Shown here in pieces: positions 33,100 to 42,221 of a stretch of 64,000 nt of DNA. The notes below the pieces were generated by a model. That model was not told the origin of the DNA. It saw only the letters and a program-made list of their open reading frames with translations, and ran no database searches. The DNA is taken from contig NZ_CP011883.2 in assembly GCF_000340435.2 (NCBI RefSeq), forward strand, positions 3,208,687 to 3,272,686, written 5' to 3'. Position 1 is the first letter of the stretch, and each line of letters starts with the position of its first letter. Source of the stretch: Mycobacterium haemophilum DSM 44634. Lineage in GTDB: Bacteria > Actinomycetota > Actinomycetes > Mycobacteriales > Mycobacteriaceae. The translations under genes were made by a program, and so were the position numbers.

Positions 33100-34509
33100 T
33101 TACCGTGCTGTGGGCGTGCTCTGCGGGAACCAAGGTTCTTGCCAACTGCGGTGGCCCCGCAGCAGTGACTGCGCAGCCTCGGGTCCCCAGGACCCGCGGT
33201 CGTATGGGTGGATTGCGCCCGGGTTGTCTAGCAGCGGTGTCACGATGCGCCACGTCTCTTCGATGCCGTCTTCCCGGGCGAAAAGCTGCCGATCACCGGT
33301 CAATCCGGCGTAGAGAAGCCGTTCATAGGGCCGCACCGGTTCACCGAGGTCCACCGCGAATGAGGAGTCGAGGTGAACGTCGTGCCACGAGTCGCCAAGT
33401 TGGGCGGATAGCTGCAGACGCATACCCGGATCGGGATCGATGCGCAGCACGATCTGGTTGGGTTCAGCTGGTCGGCGGTTGCCCAGGAAAGCCAACCCGG
33501 GAACATGACGCAGAAAAAGCCGCACCTCGGTGACCTTCTCCGGCAACGCCTTTCCCGCGCGCAGGAAGATCGGCACTCCGGCCCACCGCCAGTTGTCAAT
33601 CTCGGTCCGCAGTGCGACGTAAGTCTCGGTTTGTGAATCTTTTGCCACCCCAGCGACGTCGGTATAGCCGCGGTACTGACCACGTACGCAACGCTGTGGG
33701 TCCAGCGCCGGCATCGCGCGGAACACCTCGGTCTTCTTGTCGTTCAGGTCATCGGCGCTCGGGCCCACCGGAGGCTCCATCGCGATCAGTGCCAGCACCT
33801 GCAGCAGATGGTTTTGTACGACGTCACGCACAGCGCCGACCGCGTCGTAGAACTTGCCACGGGCCTCCACACCGAAGTCCTCGGCCATGGTGAGGTGGAT
33901 CTCGGAAATGCTGTGGCGGTCCCACAGTTGCGCGAGCGCCTGGTTGGCGAACCGCAGGTACTCCACTTCGACAACGGGCTGTTTGCCTAAAAAGTGGTCC
34001 ACCCGCAGGATCTGCTCTTCGTCGAGCACCGCACGCAGCCGAGCATTGAGTTCCCGCGCCGAGCCCAGGTCGTGGCCAAACGGCTTTTCCACCGCGACGC
34101 GTGCCCGCCGCAGCAGCCCTACCTTCCCGAGGTTCTCCACAATCGGTGCGAACAAGGCCGGCGGCATTTCCAAGTAGTACAGCGGTCGGTAGTCCGACCC
34201 GATCAGTTCGGCCAGCGAGTCATAGAGTTGGCTATCGGTAACGTCGCCGTACAGGTAGTCCAATCGGGCCGCCAGTCTGTCGAACACCGCGTCGTCGAAC
34301 GTCTCACCGGACTCGCTGATGGCCTCCCGCGCACGCTCGACCAACTGCTCGATTGACATGTCATCACTGGCCACACCCAAAACTGGGCAATCCAGCAAGC
34401 CGCGCGACTCGAGCCGATACAACGCCCGGAACGTCATCTTGCGGGCCAGGTCGCCGGTAATTCCGAATATCACTAGCAGATCTGCGGAACTACCACCGTC
34501 GTCGGCCAA
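33100..34509 (-). CDS. zwf1: Glucose-6-phosphate 1-dehydrogenase
   Basis: A 469-residue G6PD. The cofactor site is FGITGDLARKM (residues 15-25), and the active site RVDHFLGKQPVVEV carries the His-Lys pair. EKPFGHDLGSA and the C-terminal GSWGPEAAQSLL are family marks. It feeds glucose-6-phosphate into the pentose phosphate pathway and makes reduced cofactor. It is the first gene of a zwf1-gnd2 operon. H37Rv carries the same order (Rv1121-Rv1122). Confidence 0.96.
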   Translation of the reverse strand: MADDGGSSADLLVIFGITGDLARKMTFRALYRLESRGLLDCPVLGVASDDMSIEQLVERAREAISESGETFDDAVFDRLAARLDYLYGDVTDSQLYDSLAELIGSDYRPLYYLEMPPALFAPIVENLGKVGLLRRARVAVEKPFGHDLGSARELNARLRAVLDEEQILRVDHFLGKQPVVEVEYLRFANQALAQLWDRHSISEIHLTMAEDFGVEARGKFYDAVGAVRDVVQNHLLQVLALIAMEPPVGPSADDLNDKKTEVFRAMPALDPQRCVRGQYRGYTDVAGVAKDSQTETYVALRTEIDNWRWAGVPIFLRAGKALPEKVTEVRLFLRHVPGLAFLGNRRPAEPNQIVLRIDPDPGMRLQLSAQLGDSWHDVHLDSSFAVDLGEPVRPYERLLYAGLTGDRQLFAREDGIEETWRIVTPLLDNPGAIHPYDRGSWGPEAAQSLLRGHRSWQEPWFPQSTPTAR

Positions 34510-34783
34510 GGCCGCACCTCCCGAAAGTCACCTAGTCGGCTCACGTGAAACTCACTACCTGCGGTGGCCGAACTTAACCCTAGACATTGCCCCTAGGCCC
34601 GACAACCTGATGGCCCACATGCATTGAGGCGGCCTTGCCGCGGCGAGCCGGACATGTGACAAAGGATTACAGCGACAGATTCATGGTATCGACGTCCGCT
34701 ACGCGCTCGATAACAAGACAAAGCGTAAGCAGTACAACGGAGTTCGAGTGCGAATCGGTAGCCGTGCGGCGCGCTTCCGGTGA

Positions 34784-34993
34784 CTATCGCTTGTTTGCCG
34801 TCGAAACGGCGGCCGACCCCGATTTGGGTTGAGAACCCTCCGCCTCGGATTCAGCCAGCCGCTGATGCAGCCGAGCCCGGATTTCGTCGGCCGTGTAGGC
34901 ACGTCGTTTCCGTTGATCGCGCACTACCAGCACGCCGCCAGCGACGACGCCGGCAACACCGGCCAGCCCGATCCACTTCCAAATGCTACGCAT
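34784..34993 (-). CDS. Small membrane-anchored protein
   Basis: A 69-residue peptide with one N-terminal TM helix (WIGLAGVAGVVAGGVLVV, residues 7-24), then a basic stretch RDQRKRRAYTADEIRARLHQRLAESEAE. Such actinobacterial proteins are common and uncharacterised. The ATG at 34993 is divergent from the next gene with a 32-bp gap. Between it and zwf1 (34510-34783) I see no gene. Confidence 0.75.
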   Translation of the reverse strand: MRSIWKWIGLAGVAGVVAGGVLVVRDQRKRRAYTADEIRARLHQRLAESEAEGSQPKSGSAAVSTANKR

Positions 34994-35025
34994 GACAACA
35001 GGCTAGCTGCGCCTATCGTGCTGAT

Positions 35026-35721
35026 GTGGACTCGAGCACACTCACCCTGGACCAAGCGCTCAACGAAACCCGGACCGGGGACCTCTGGCTATTTCGAGGC
35101 AGTTCGCGGCCCGACCGTGCCATCCAGACATTGACGAATAGTCCGGTGAACCACGTCGGCATGGCGGTGGCCATTGACGACTTGCCGCCATTGATCTGGC
35201 ATGCCGAACTGGGCGACAAGCTCGTCGACATGTGGACCGGAACCAACCACCGCGGCGTCCAGCTCAACGATCTGCGGCAAGCTGTCTTGCAGTGGACCCA
35301 GCGCTACCACCAGCGGTGCTGGCTGCGCCAGCTGACGCCATACGCCAGCCGTCAACAGGAAAATGAACTACTGCGCGTGATCGCGCGGATGGACGGCACC
35401 GCGTTTCCGACTACCGTACGGTTGACCGGCCGCTGGCTGCGCGGCCGGGTCCCAACCCTCAACGACTGGACGCGGGGACTTCCGTTGCTGGACGGGAAGA
35501 TTCGGGCGAAGACGCAGCGGCGTCGGGACCAACGGCGCACCATAGGTCTAGAGACGGCATATTGCGCGGAAACCGTGGCGATCACCTATCAGGACATGGG
35601 ATTGCTTGTCACGGACAAGGACTCGAACTGGTTCGACCCGGGCTCGTTCTGGAGCGGTGACACACTTCCGCTGGCACCGGGTTATCGGCTGGGTGATGAA
35701 ATCGCGATTGTCAGCGGTTAA
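35026..35721 (+). CDS. Permuted papain-like (YaeF/YiiX-type) amidase family protein (Rv1118c-like)
   Basis: A 231-residue protein in which His43 (NHVGMAV) precedes Cys180 (AYCAET). That is the reverse of NlpC/P60 order and typical of the permuted YaeF/YiiX group. GDLWLFRG at residues 18-25 is the other hallmark. These enzymes are thought to cut amide or ester bonds in lipids or peptidoglycan, but this one is untested. There is no signal peptide. The GTG at 35026 is the start. The stop overlaps the next gene on the other strand by four bases. Confidence 0.75.
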   Translation: MDSSTLTLDQALNETRTGDLWLFRGSSRPDRAIQTLTNSPVNHVGMAVAIDDLPPLIWHAELGDKLVDMWTGTNHRGVQLNDLRQAVLQWTQRYHQRCWLRQLTPYASRQQENELLRVIARMDGTAFPTTVRLTGRWLRGRVPTLNDWTRGLPLLDGKIRAKTQRRRDQRRTIGLETAYCAETVAITYQDMGLLVTDKDSNWFDPGSFWSGDTLPLAPGYRLGDEIAIVSG

Positions 35722-36041
35722 TCGACCGACATCTCCCCCATTGCCGACCATCCCGTCGCCTCGATCGTCTGGCTGATGATCTTGGGCGTCGACGTCAGCG
35801 CCTGCGGCAACTCGCGCATCGCCTGCTTGAAGTGATCGCTGTTGACGTGGAGGCTGCCCGCATCACCGTCACGGAAAGCTTCCACCAGAATGTACTCTGC
35901 CGGGTTGTCCAGGCTGCGGGACCACTCGAACCACAGGTTGCCCGCTTCGGCACGGGTGGCAGCGGTGAATGACGCGACTACATCCGGCCAGCGGTCGCTC
36001 CACTCAGGTTTGGTTTCGAACTTGACGACGATGAAGATCAT
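35718..36041 (-). CDS. ABM-domain (YgiN-like) putative monooxygenase (Rv1117-like)
   Basis: A 107-residue dimeric alpha-beta barrel protein: MIFIVVKFETKPEWSDRWPDVVASFTAATRAE, then NLWFEWSRSLDNPAEYILVEAFRD and HVNSDHFKQAM. Relatives are quinol monooxygenases or stress proteins. The length equals that of Rv1117. It has a 308-bp empty region upstream and a 4-bp overlap downstream with the permuted amidase. Confidence 0.88.
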   Translation of the reverse strand: MIFIVVKFETKPEWSDRWPDVVASFTAATRAEAGNLWFEWSRSLDNPAEYILVEAFRDGDAGSLHVNSDHFKQAMRELPQALTSTPKIISQTIEATGWSAMGEMSVD

Positions 36042-36349
36042 TGCCAGCCCCCGTTATGCTCGCAGCTCCCATTGCGCCCGCCTGCGCGATTATCTTTGCG
36101 GGCAGGACCAGGATACGTGGTTATCGGGTCAAATCTGCTACCGGGCAGTGTTCGTCGAATGTTCTCCTGCCTGCAGCAAATTTGTCGCGATGCCGTGTCA
36201 ATCGGTTACCGACGCACGTGACGGCCAGAGTAATATGTCCCACAAATGGATCTAAGACGCCGCCAGGACTTCGGTTATCAGCCGTAAGCCGATGAGAAAC
36301 CCCAATAATTGTGATCCAAGTCGCGGAAAGATTTGCTCGATATGTCAGA
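36042..36349. other. Intergenic with no visible gene
   Basis: All frames are short, and no RNA gene or strong hairpin is seen. The GC content is lower than around it, and the leftward part must hold the promoter of the ABM-domain gene. Confidence 0.5.
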
Positions 36350-36763
36350 TCACGGCATCAGATCGGGCGGCAACGCGCCGGCGCCCTGGTCGGGCGACAT
36401 CGGCAGATACATGTGATGGGTGAACTGGGCCTGGTAGGCGCCGCCGCCACCGATATGTACACCGCCGTGTTCACCGCTGGATACTGCAGTCCCATCCGGC
36501 AAGGTCAGCGCGGTATGGCGACCATTCCAGCCAATCACCAAAGCGTTCGGAGCAGTTCCATAGTGAAAGCCCCGTTGTACCAAAGCGGCTTCCTCATTCC
36601 CGGTATTGAATCTATCTCCGAATATCGGCCGGTCAGTCGCTGCATTCGATATCCACGAAACCAGTCCCGAACAGTCGGTCCCGGCGGGAGAATCCCCACC
36701 CGGAATGTAGGGAGTCCCGGAGACCTGATTGATAAGCGACCACAGCGCAGCGAGAGCAATCAT
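36350..36763 (-). CDS. NlpC/P60-like cysteine peptidase domain protein
   Basis: A 137-residue single-domain protein. Cys31 in GTDCSGLVSWI and His83 in NGRHTALTL form the NlpC/P60 dyad, and a polar third residue may be His99 or Glu98. Related domains in mycobacteria and their phages cleave peptidoglycan stem peptides. The frame extends 35 codons further to an ATG at 36868, but the family match starts at MIALAALWSLINQVSGTPYI. No signal peptide is visible, so how it would reach the wall is unclear; it may be a phage-derived piece. About 300 bp upstream, to 37064, hold no gene. Confidence 0.7.
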   Translation of the reverse strand: MIALAALWSLINQVSGTPYIPGGDSPAGTDCSGLVSWISNAATDRPIFGDRFNTGNEEAALVQRGFHYGTAPNALVIGWNGRHTALTLPDGTAVSSGEHGGVHIGGGGAYQAQFTHHMYLPMSPDQGAGALPPDLMP

Positions 36764-37064
36764 GCGCCGGGACGCTATCAACACTTTCCATAGGAAATCA
36801 AAATTTGTGTCCGGCGTCACAGTGAATTGCATAATGGCGTTTACCGGGGGGTACAGCAAAATAATCATGCATAGCGATAGACGTTGAAACGAATTTCATT
36901 CCAGTGTGTACAGCAAATGTTGCCAAATCGTTGTACCGCGCCTTCAGCGCCCCGCGTGTGCGGCTAACATGTCCGGCTGACCGTGGGCACAATCGGCTTT
37001 GACCAGCTTTGGAGACCCCTAGGTGCAGCGTGGTCTTGAGGTCCCACGCAAACAGCGCGCCCGA

Positions 37065-37361
37065 TCACTCTTCCTCTTCCGGCAACACGTTGCGTGCAGT
37101 CTCCTCGGCCCGATAGACGACCGCCATAGGATCCTCGCCGGTCACTTCGGCAACGTGCTTGACGAGCATCCCGCAAAGGCCGTTGTAACCCGCGATGACG
37201 CCCTCGCTGCCGATCTGCCTTAGATACTCGTTGATCTTGGCGCCCGCGGCGTCTCGGTCCGCCTTGAAGAACGTCTTCACAATGTCGATCGCCGCGAGGG
37301 TGGCAACCCTTTGGGCTTCGGTCCACCGAGGTTCTGTGCTCACGCCAAGGGAGTGTTCCAT
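37065..37361 (-). CDS. Hypothetical helical protein
   Basis: A 98-residue acidic, alpha-helical protein ending in four Glu residues (RNVLPEEEE). Its composition and codon use look genuine. The longer open frame (to 37646) arises from fusion with the broken relE relic, so the ATG at 37361 is preferred. It has no recognisable domain. It lies immediately downstream of the broken TA locus. Confidence 0.65.
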   Translation of the reverse strand: MEHSLGVSTEPRWTEAQRVATLAAIDIVKTFFKADRDAAGAKINEYLRQIGSEGVIAGYNGLCGMLVKHVAEVTGEDPMAVVYRAEETARNVLPEEEE

Positions 37362-37364
37362 GAA

Positions 37365-37698
37365 AGCCGGCAGTTGGCTTGCCGTACAGGAAAGCCGTCG
37401 GCTGCTATCTAGCGTCGACGACCGCGAGAACAGTCGCTGAACTGCGTCTTCACCCGTTGAATCGGGAGTTCGTCGTGGTCGGTTGCCGGTCGAGCCATAC
37501 CAGGCAAGGTCGGAAAAACGTCCACTCCGACGTCCCAGCCGCGCTTGTTCCCGTTCGCCCAACGGCTGGCCCGCCCGGAACGGATCCTGAGCGAGCGGAC
37601 CCTGGATAAACTCCCAGCAAGCAACCGCCACCGACTTGGGAAGCATTTCTGTCAGTGCTTTTACGAGCCGACCTGGTGAGTCGGATCTCGTACGTCAC
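37365..37698 (-). pseudogene. RelE/ParE-type toxin, frameshifted
   Basis: The N-terminus MTYEIRLTRSARK starts at a GTG that overlaps the antitoxin TGA. It runs out of frame within about 13 codons, and the next family-like segment, MLPKSVAVACWEFIQGPL followed by DPFRAGQPLGER, continues in another frame. The C-terminal basic strand cannot be traced clearly. The order antitoxin-toxin and the 1-base stop/start overlap are typical of relBE. Confidence 0.7.
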
Positions 37699-37978
37699 AC
37701 GGGAAGCCGGCCGCGGGCCCGCATGTCCGCGGTGACGTCTTCCAGCGAGTACAACTCGCCCCGGTTCGCCTCGGTTTCAGCCTGTCGGAGGTCATCTACC
37801 AATGCCTGGTCGCCGAGTATCGCCAGAGTCTCGATGATCGAGTCATAGTCCTCAGCACTCAAGATGACTGCCACTCGTCGGCCTTGGCGAGTGACCTCGA
37901 TCCGGGCGTGGGTCCGCACCGCTTCCTCCACGAGGCGCGACAGATTCGCACGAACCTCGGCAGGGGAAGATTATCCAT
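37695..37978 (-). pseudogene. RelB/YefM-type antitoxin with a single-base frameshift
   Basis: An ATG at 37978 begins MDNLPL. Restoring one G after that gives AEVRANLSRLVEEAVRTH, which joins in register with the open frame ARIEVTRQGRRVAVILSAEDYDSIIETLAILGDQ down to 37695. The Phd/YefM pattern is clear. The loss of one base after codon 6 breaks the N-terminal DNA-binding part. H37Rv has vapBC32 near this point; this relBE-like locus is different. Confidence 0.8.
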
Positions 37979-38046
37979 ATACAGAATTCTAGCGTTTCGC
38001 GTCGAAATCGCTCTGCCGTTGCTGGAGACATTGAAGCGCAATCGAG

Positions 38047-39120
38047 TTACACGTTGAACCGGAACTCCACCACGTCGCCGTCGGCCATCACGTAGTCCTT
38101 GCCTTCCATCCGGACCTTGCCGGCCGCCTTGGCAGCCGCCATGGACCCGGCGGCGATCAGGTCGTCATACGACACGATCTCGGCTTTGATGAAGCCCTTC
38201 TCAAAGTCGGTGTGGATCACCCCGGCGGCCTTCGGCGCGGTGTCGCCCTGATGGATGGTCCATGCCCGTGCCTCCTTGGGGCCCACCGTCAGAAAAGTCT
38301 GCAGCGCCAGCGTGTGGAAACCGGCCCGGGCCAGCGCATCGAGCCCCCGCTCGGTCTGCCCGATCGACTCCAGCAGCTCGGCGGCCGACTCGTCATCGAG
38401 TTCAGCCAGCTCGGACTCAATGGCGGCGTCCAAGAACACCGCATCCGCGGGCGCGACGAGCTGGCGCAGCTCAGCTACCCGCGCGGCGTCGGTCAGCACA
38501 GCCTCGTCGGCGTTGAAAACGTAGAGGAACGGTTTGCTGGTCAGCAGGTTCAGCTCCCGCAGCGCCGATCCGTCAAAACCGGCGGCGAATAACGTCGTCC
38601 CGCCATCTAATACCTGTTGTGCGCTGATTGCCGCGTCGTAGCTAGGTTTGCGTTCCTTGTTGTTGCGAGCTTCTTTCTCCAGCCGCGGCAGGGCCCGCTC
38701 CAGGGTTTGCAGGTCGGCCAGGATCAACTCGGTATCGATGACCTCGATATCGGATTGCGGATCCACCCGGCCGGTGACATGTGTGATGTCGTCGTCGGAG
38801 AACACCCGAACCACCTGGCAGATGGCGTCGCATTCGCGGATATGGGCCAGAAACTTGTTACCGAGCCCGGCCCCCTCGGACGCACCCTTGACCAGGCCGG
38901 CGATGTCGACGAAGGTCACCGGGGCCGCCACGATGCGCTCCGATCCGAACAGCTCAGCCAGTTTGGCCAGCCGCGGATCAGGCAGCGAAACGACGCCCTC
39001 GTTCGGTTCGATCGTTGCGAACGGATAGTTGGCAGCCACCACATTGTTCCGGGTCAACGCGTTGAACAATGTCGACTTGCCGACGTTGGGCAGACCCACG
39101 ATTCCCAGACTCAAGCTCAC
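38047..39120 (-). CDS. ychF: Redox-regulated ATPase YchF (Obg-like)
   Basis: A 357-residue OBG-family P-loop protein that prefers ATP to GTP. G1 is GLPNVGKSTLF (residues 8-18), G3 is DIAGLVKGASEG, and the G4-like motif is NADE in place of NKxD, which explains the ATP preference. The coiled-coil insert is in the middle, and the TGS domain closes the protein (EGKDYVMADGDVVEFRFNV). It works at the ribosome and in stress response. Length equals Rv1112. Confidence 0.95.
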   Translation of the reverse strand: MSLSLGIVGLPNVGKSTLFNALTRNNVVAANYPFATIEPNEGVVSLPDPRLAKLAELFGSERIVAAPVTFVDIAGLVKGASEGAGLGNKFLAHIRECDAICQVVRVFSDDDITHVTGRVDPQSDIEVIDTELILADLQTLERALPRLEKEARNNKERKPSYDAAISAQQVLDGGTTLFAAGFDGSALRELNLLTSKPFLYVFNADEAVLTDAARVAELRQLVAPADAVFLDAAIESELAELDDESAAELLESIGQTERGLDALARAGFHTLALQTFLTVGPKEARAWTIHQGDTAPKAAGVIHTDFEKGFIKAEIVSYDDLIAAGSMAAAKAAGKVRMEGKDYVMADGDVVEFRFNV

Positions 39121-39262
39121 AGGGAACCAAGTCTAGAGCTCAGCCGGATAATGGTCGGGGCCCCGGCCGAGATAGAACACCTGAGTGTGAAATGCGTGGC
39201 ACACCAGGGGCCGCGACTAGGTATTTACGGGCCTTTCGGCCCATTGCCGGTACGGTCAACAT

Positions 39263-40438
39263 GTGTCGACACAGCGGGCTCGGTCAACGGTGGAGCCTAC
39301 CCACCGCTCGATCCTCCCCAATATCCCAGGTGTGCCGTGGTGGGCAGCCCTGCTTATCGCCACGGCCGCGTCGGCCATCGGGTACGCAATCGACGCGGGC
39401 AATACGGACCTGACTGCCGTCTTCGCCGGCTTCTACTTTACGGGGTGTGTTGCAGCAGTGCTGGCGGTGCGGCAGTCGGGCCTGTTCACCGCGGTCATTC
39501 AACCGCCGCTGATCCTGTTCTGCGCGGTGCCTGGCGCCTACTGGCTGTTCCACGGCGGCAAGATCGGCAGCCTCAAAGACCTCCTGATCAACTGCGGCTA
39601 TCCCCTTATCGAGCGTTTCCCGCTGATGTTGGGTACCGCCGGCAGCGTGCTGCTGATCGGCCTGGCCAGGTGGTTCTTTGGGCTGACGCACCGGACGACC
39701 GCATCATCAAACAGCGACGACGACACGGCTGGCACCGTCAGCAAGCCAAACTCTTTGATCAGCGGCATCACTGCGGTACTGAACTCGATTCTCCGCATCG
39801 ACTCCAACGACCAGGACTATCGAGCCGACGAGGACTCCGCCGGCTCGCAGCGGATGCATTCAGACCGTCCCCCCAGAACCCGGCGAGCGGCCCGGGAAGG
39901 TCGGTCCGCCCAGCGCCCCACCCGAACCCACTCCAGACATGCTCGACGTCCGGTGGAGGACACCGGCGACCCATCGGTCGAGCCGCGGCGACACTCAAGC
40001 CGCCGCGGCTCGGCGCAAGCCCGCGACTTTGACGCCGACCAGCCACCCCGTCGGTCGCGTCGCCGCCCCCCGCCACCAAGTGCTCGAGAGCTGCACGGCC
40101 AGCCGCCACGAGAAATCCGTCGAGACGCTTACGGGCGCCGTAGCAGCCCCTACGAGCGGCCGGCCAGCCGCAGCAGCCGCTTGGAGCCGTACGGGAGGTA
40201 CGAGCAGCCCGGGCCACCCGAGCACTTCACTGGGTACGGGCAGCCGCCCTACGAACGCTACGAGCAGCCGCGCCGTCGGGCCACGCCGCCCGGGGCAGGC
40301 GGCGTCAACCCGACACATCACCCGATCTCGCAGGTCCGCTATCGCGGGTCAGCCGCTCGAGACGAACCTCGTGCCGACCGCCGGCGATCGCAGGCACCCC
40401 GCCGACCCGCGGCTGAATCCTGGGAATTCGACGTCTGA
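39263..40438 (+). CDS. Membrane protein with an Arg/Pro-rich tail (Rv1111c-like, DUF6542)
   Basis: A 391-residue protein. Four TM segments lie between residues 25 and 140 (WWAALLIATAASAIGYAI, LTAVFAGFYFTGCVAAVLAV, LILFCAVPGAYWLF, MLGTAGSVLLIGLARWFF). The last 230 residues are disordered, rich in Arg, Pro, Ser and Tyr (repeated YERYEQP-like pieces). The tail looks like a cytoplasmic protein- or nucleic-acid-binding region. The start is a GTG at 39263. The role is unknown. Confidence 0.85.
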   Translation: MSTQRARSTVEPTHRSILPNIPGVPWWAALLIATAASAIGYAIDAGNTDLTAVFAGFYFTGCVAAVLAVRQSGLFTAVIQPPLILFCAVPGAYWLFHGGKIGSLKDLLINCGYPLIERFPLMLGTAGSVLLIGLARWFFGLTHRTTASSNSDDDTAGTVSKPNSLISGITAVLNSILRIDSNDQDYRADEDSAGSQRMHSDRPPRTRRAAREGRSAQRPTRTHSRHARRPVEDTGDPSVEPRRHSSRRGSAQARDFDADQPPRRSRRRPPPPSARELHGQPPREIRRDAYGRRSSPYERPASRSSRLEPYGRYEQPGPPEHFTGYGQPPYERYEQPRRRATPPGAGGVNPTHHPISQVRYRGSAARDEPRADRRRSQAPRRPAAESWEFDV

Positions 40439-40448
40439 GTCCGGTCGC

Positions 40449-41447
40449 TTAGTGCGAGGACCGGATCTCCCGGGGCAGCGCAAACACCAGTGTCTCGTTG
40501 GCCGTCGTCACCGACTGAACCACGTCGTAGCCGCGTTCAGCCAGCCACGTCAGCACACCTTGCACCAGTATCTCGGGGACAGATGCCCCCGAGGTGACAC
40601 CCACCGTCGTGACACCGGCCAGCCACGCCGGGTCGATATCGTCGGCCCAGTCGACCAGGTACGCGGCCCCGGCCCCGCCGCCCACTGCCACCTCGACCAG
40701 CCGCACCGAATTCGAGGAATTTCGAGACCCGACGACGATGACCAGCTCGCATTCGGGCGCCATCGCCTTGACCGCGACCTGCCGGTTCTGGGTCGCATAA
40801 CAAATGTCGTCGCTGGGCGGGTCCTGCAGCTTCGGGAAGCGCTGTCGTAACCGCTCGACGATCTCCATGGTCTCGTCCACCGACAGCGTGGTCTGCGATA
40901 ACCAGACCACCTTGTTCTCGTCGCGGACCGCTACCTGCTGCACGGCGGCCAGCCCGTCGACCAGCTGCACGTGCGTGGGCGCCTCCCCGGCGGTTCCGAC
41001 GACTTCTTCGTGGCCCTCATGGCCGATCAGCAGGATGTCGTAGTCGTTACGCGCGAACCGCTTGACCTCGTTGTGCACCTTGGTGACGAGCGGACAGGTG
41101 GCGTCGATGGTCCGCAGGTTCCGTTCGGCCGCGGCCGCATACACCGTTGGTGCGACCCCGTGTGCGGAGAAAACCACGATGGCGCCCTCGGGAACGTGGT
41201 CGGTCTCCTCGACGAAAACCGCGCCGGCCTTTTCCAAGGTCTCGACCACGTGCCGGTTGTGCACGATCTCGTGGCGCACGTAGACGGGGGAGCCGTACTT
41301 CTGCAGTGCCCGCTCGACCGTTTCGACGGCACGATCCACCCCTGCGCAGTAGCCACGCGGTTCGGCCAGCAGTACCCGTTTGCGCGTTGGGTTTTCAACT
41401 ACCGACCTCGAAGCACCGGGAATTCCCATGTTGACAGTCGGCGGCAT
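40449..41447 (-). CDS. ispH: 4-Hydroxy-3-methylbut-2-enyl diphosphate reductase (IspH/LytB2)
   Basis: A 332-residue iron-sulfur enzyme, the last step of the MEP pathway, which makes IPP and DMAPP. The three cluster cysteines are in RGYCAGVDRA, IDATCPLV and DDICYATQNRQ, and the substrate residues are in HEIVHN, SAHGVAP and GHEGHEEV. The start MPPTVNMGIPGAS at 41447 agrees with Rv1110; a longer ORF adds 12 codons. It supplies the substrates for the Z-FPP synthase located 18 kb away. Confidence 0.95.
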   Translation of the reverse strand: MPPTVNMGIPGASRSVVENPTRKRVLLAEPRGYCAGVDRAVETVERALQKYGSPVYVRHEIVHNRHVVETLEKAGAVFVEETDHVPEGAIVVFSAHGVAPTVYAAAAERNLRTIDATCPLVTKVHNEVKRFARNDYDILLIGHEGHEEVVGTAGEAPTHVQLVDGLAAVQQVAVRDENKVVWLSQTTLSVDETMEIVERLRQRFPKLQDPPSDDICYATQNRQVAVKAMAPECELVIVVGSRNSSNSVRLVEVAVGGGAGAAYLVDWADDIDPAWLAGVTTVGVTSGASVPEILVQGVLTWLAERGYDVVQSVTTANETLVFALPREIRSSH

Positions 41448-41603
41448 GCCCTTCAGGGTACTTTCTGCCGACCTCGACGGCACCTAGGCCTGATGAGCGG
41501 CGACCCGCTGCACCCGGCCCCGCCGCGCTTGCGATCGCCACTGGCTTCATGAGTGGCGACCCGCAGCTTGGAGTTGGCCGTCGGTTGAGGCAATCTTGGA
41601 CGT

Positions 41604-42221
41604 ATGGCTACTGCACCGTATGGGGTTCGGCTTTTGGTCGGCGCGGCGACAGTCGCTGTCGAAGAGACATTGAAGTTGCCGCGAACCGTCCTGATGTGCC
41701 CCATGACGTTGGCCAGTCAGGCGGCACACATTGTGATGAGATTTCAGCAGAACCTGGCTGAGCTGGTGACTAAGGGCGACGGCACCCTAGAGACGCTGTT
41801 TCCACCGAAAAGCGAGCAACCGGAATGGGCAACGTTTGATGAGGACGTGACTGACACGGTCGACGCAACCCCCGCCCCATTGCCCGGAGTCGATGTCATC
41901 GACATCGATCGCCGATCCGAGGGACGATTCGCCTTGTACTCGGTGTCCGACTCATCTGAGCCTGAGGCCACCAATCCGTTGACCCAGTCGATGCCCACTA
42001 GGCAAGCGAAGAAGACGGCGGCTAAGCCGACAGTTCCCGCACCGGCGGTCGCAGCCGATCTCGACTATCCGGCGCTGACGCTGGCCCAGCTGCGGGCCAG
42101 GCTGCAATCGCTGGATCTCGACGAGCTCGAAGCCCTGCTGGCTTACGAGCAGGCCACCAAGGCCCGTGCTCCGTTCCAGACGCTGCTCGCCAACAGGATC
42201 ACCCGCGCGACTGCGAAGTGA
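41604..42221 (+). CDS. Conserved protein before xseA (Rv1109c-like, possibly lipid-droplet associated)
   Basis: A 205-residue protein. The N-terminal half is amphipathic (MATAPYGVRLLVGAATVAVEETLKLP, then MTLASQAAHIVMRFQQNLAELV). The middle is acidic and the C-terminal helix pair is DYPALTLAQLRARLQSLDLDELEALLAYEQATKAR. Databases often label this family lipid-droplet associated; the sequence alone does not prove it. The xseA GTG overlaps its TGA, so the two are translated together. Confidence 0.8.
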   Translation: MATAPYGVRLLVGAATVAVEETLKLPRTVLMCPMTLASQAAHIVMRFQQNLAELVTKGDGTLETLFPPKSEQPEWATFDEDVTDTVDATPAPLPGVDVIDIDRRSEGRFALYSVSDSSEPEATNPLTQSMPTRQAKKTAAKPTVPAPAVAADLDYPALTLAQLRARLQSLDLDELEALLAYEQATKARAPFQTLLANRITRATAK

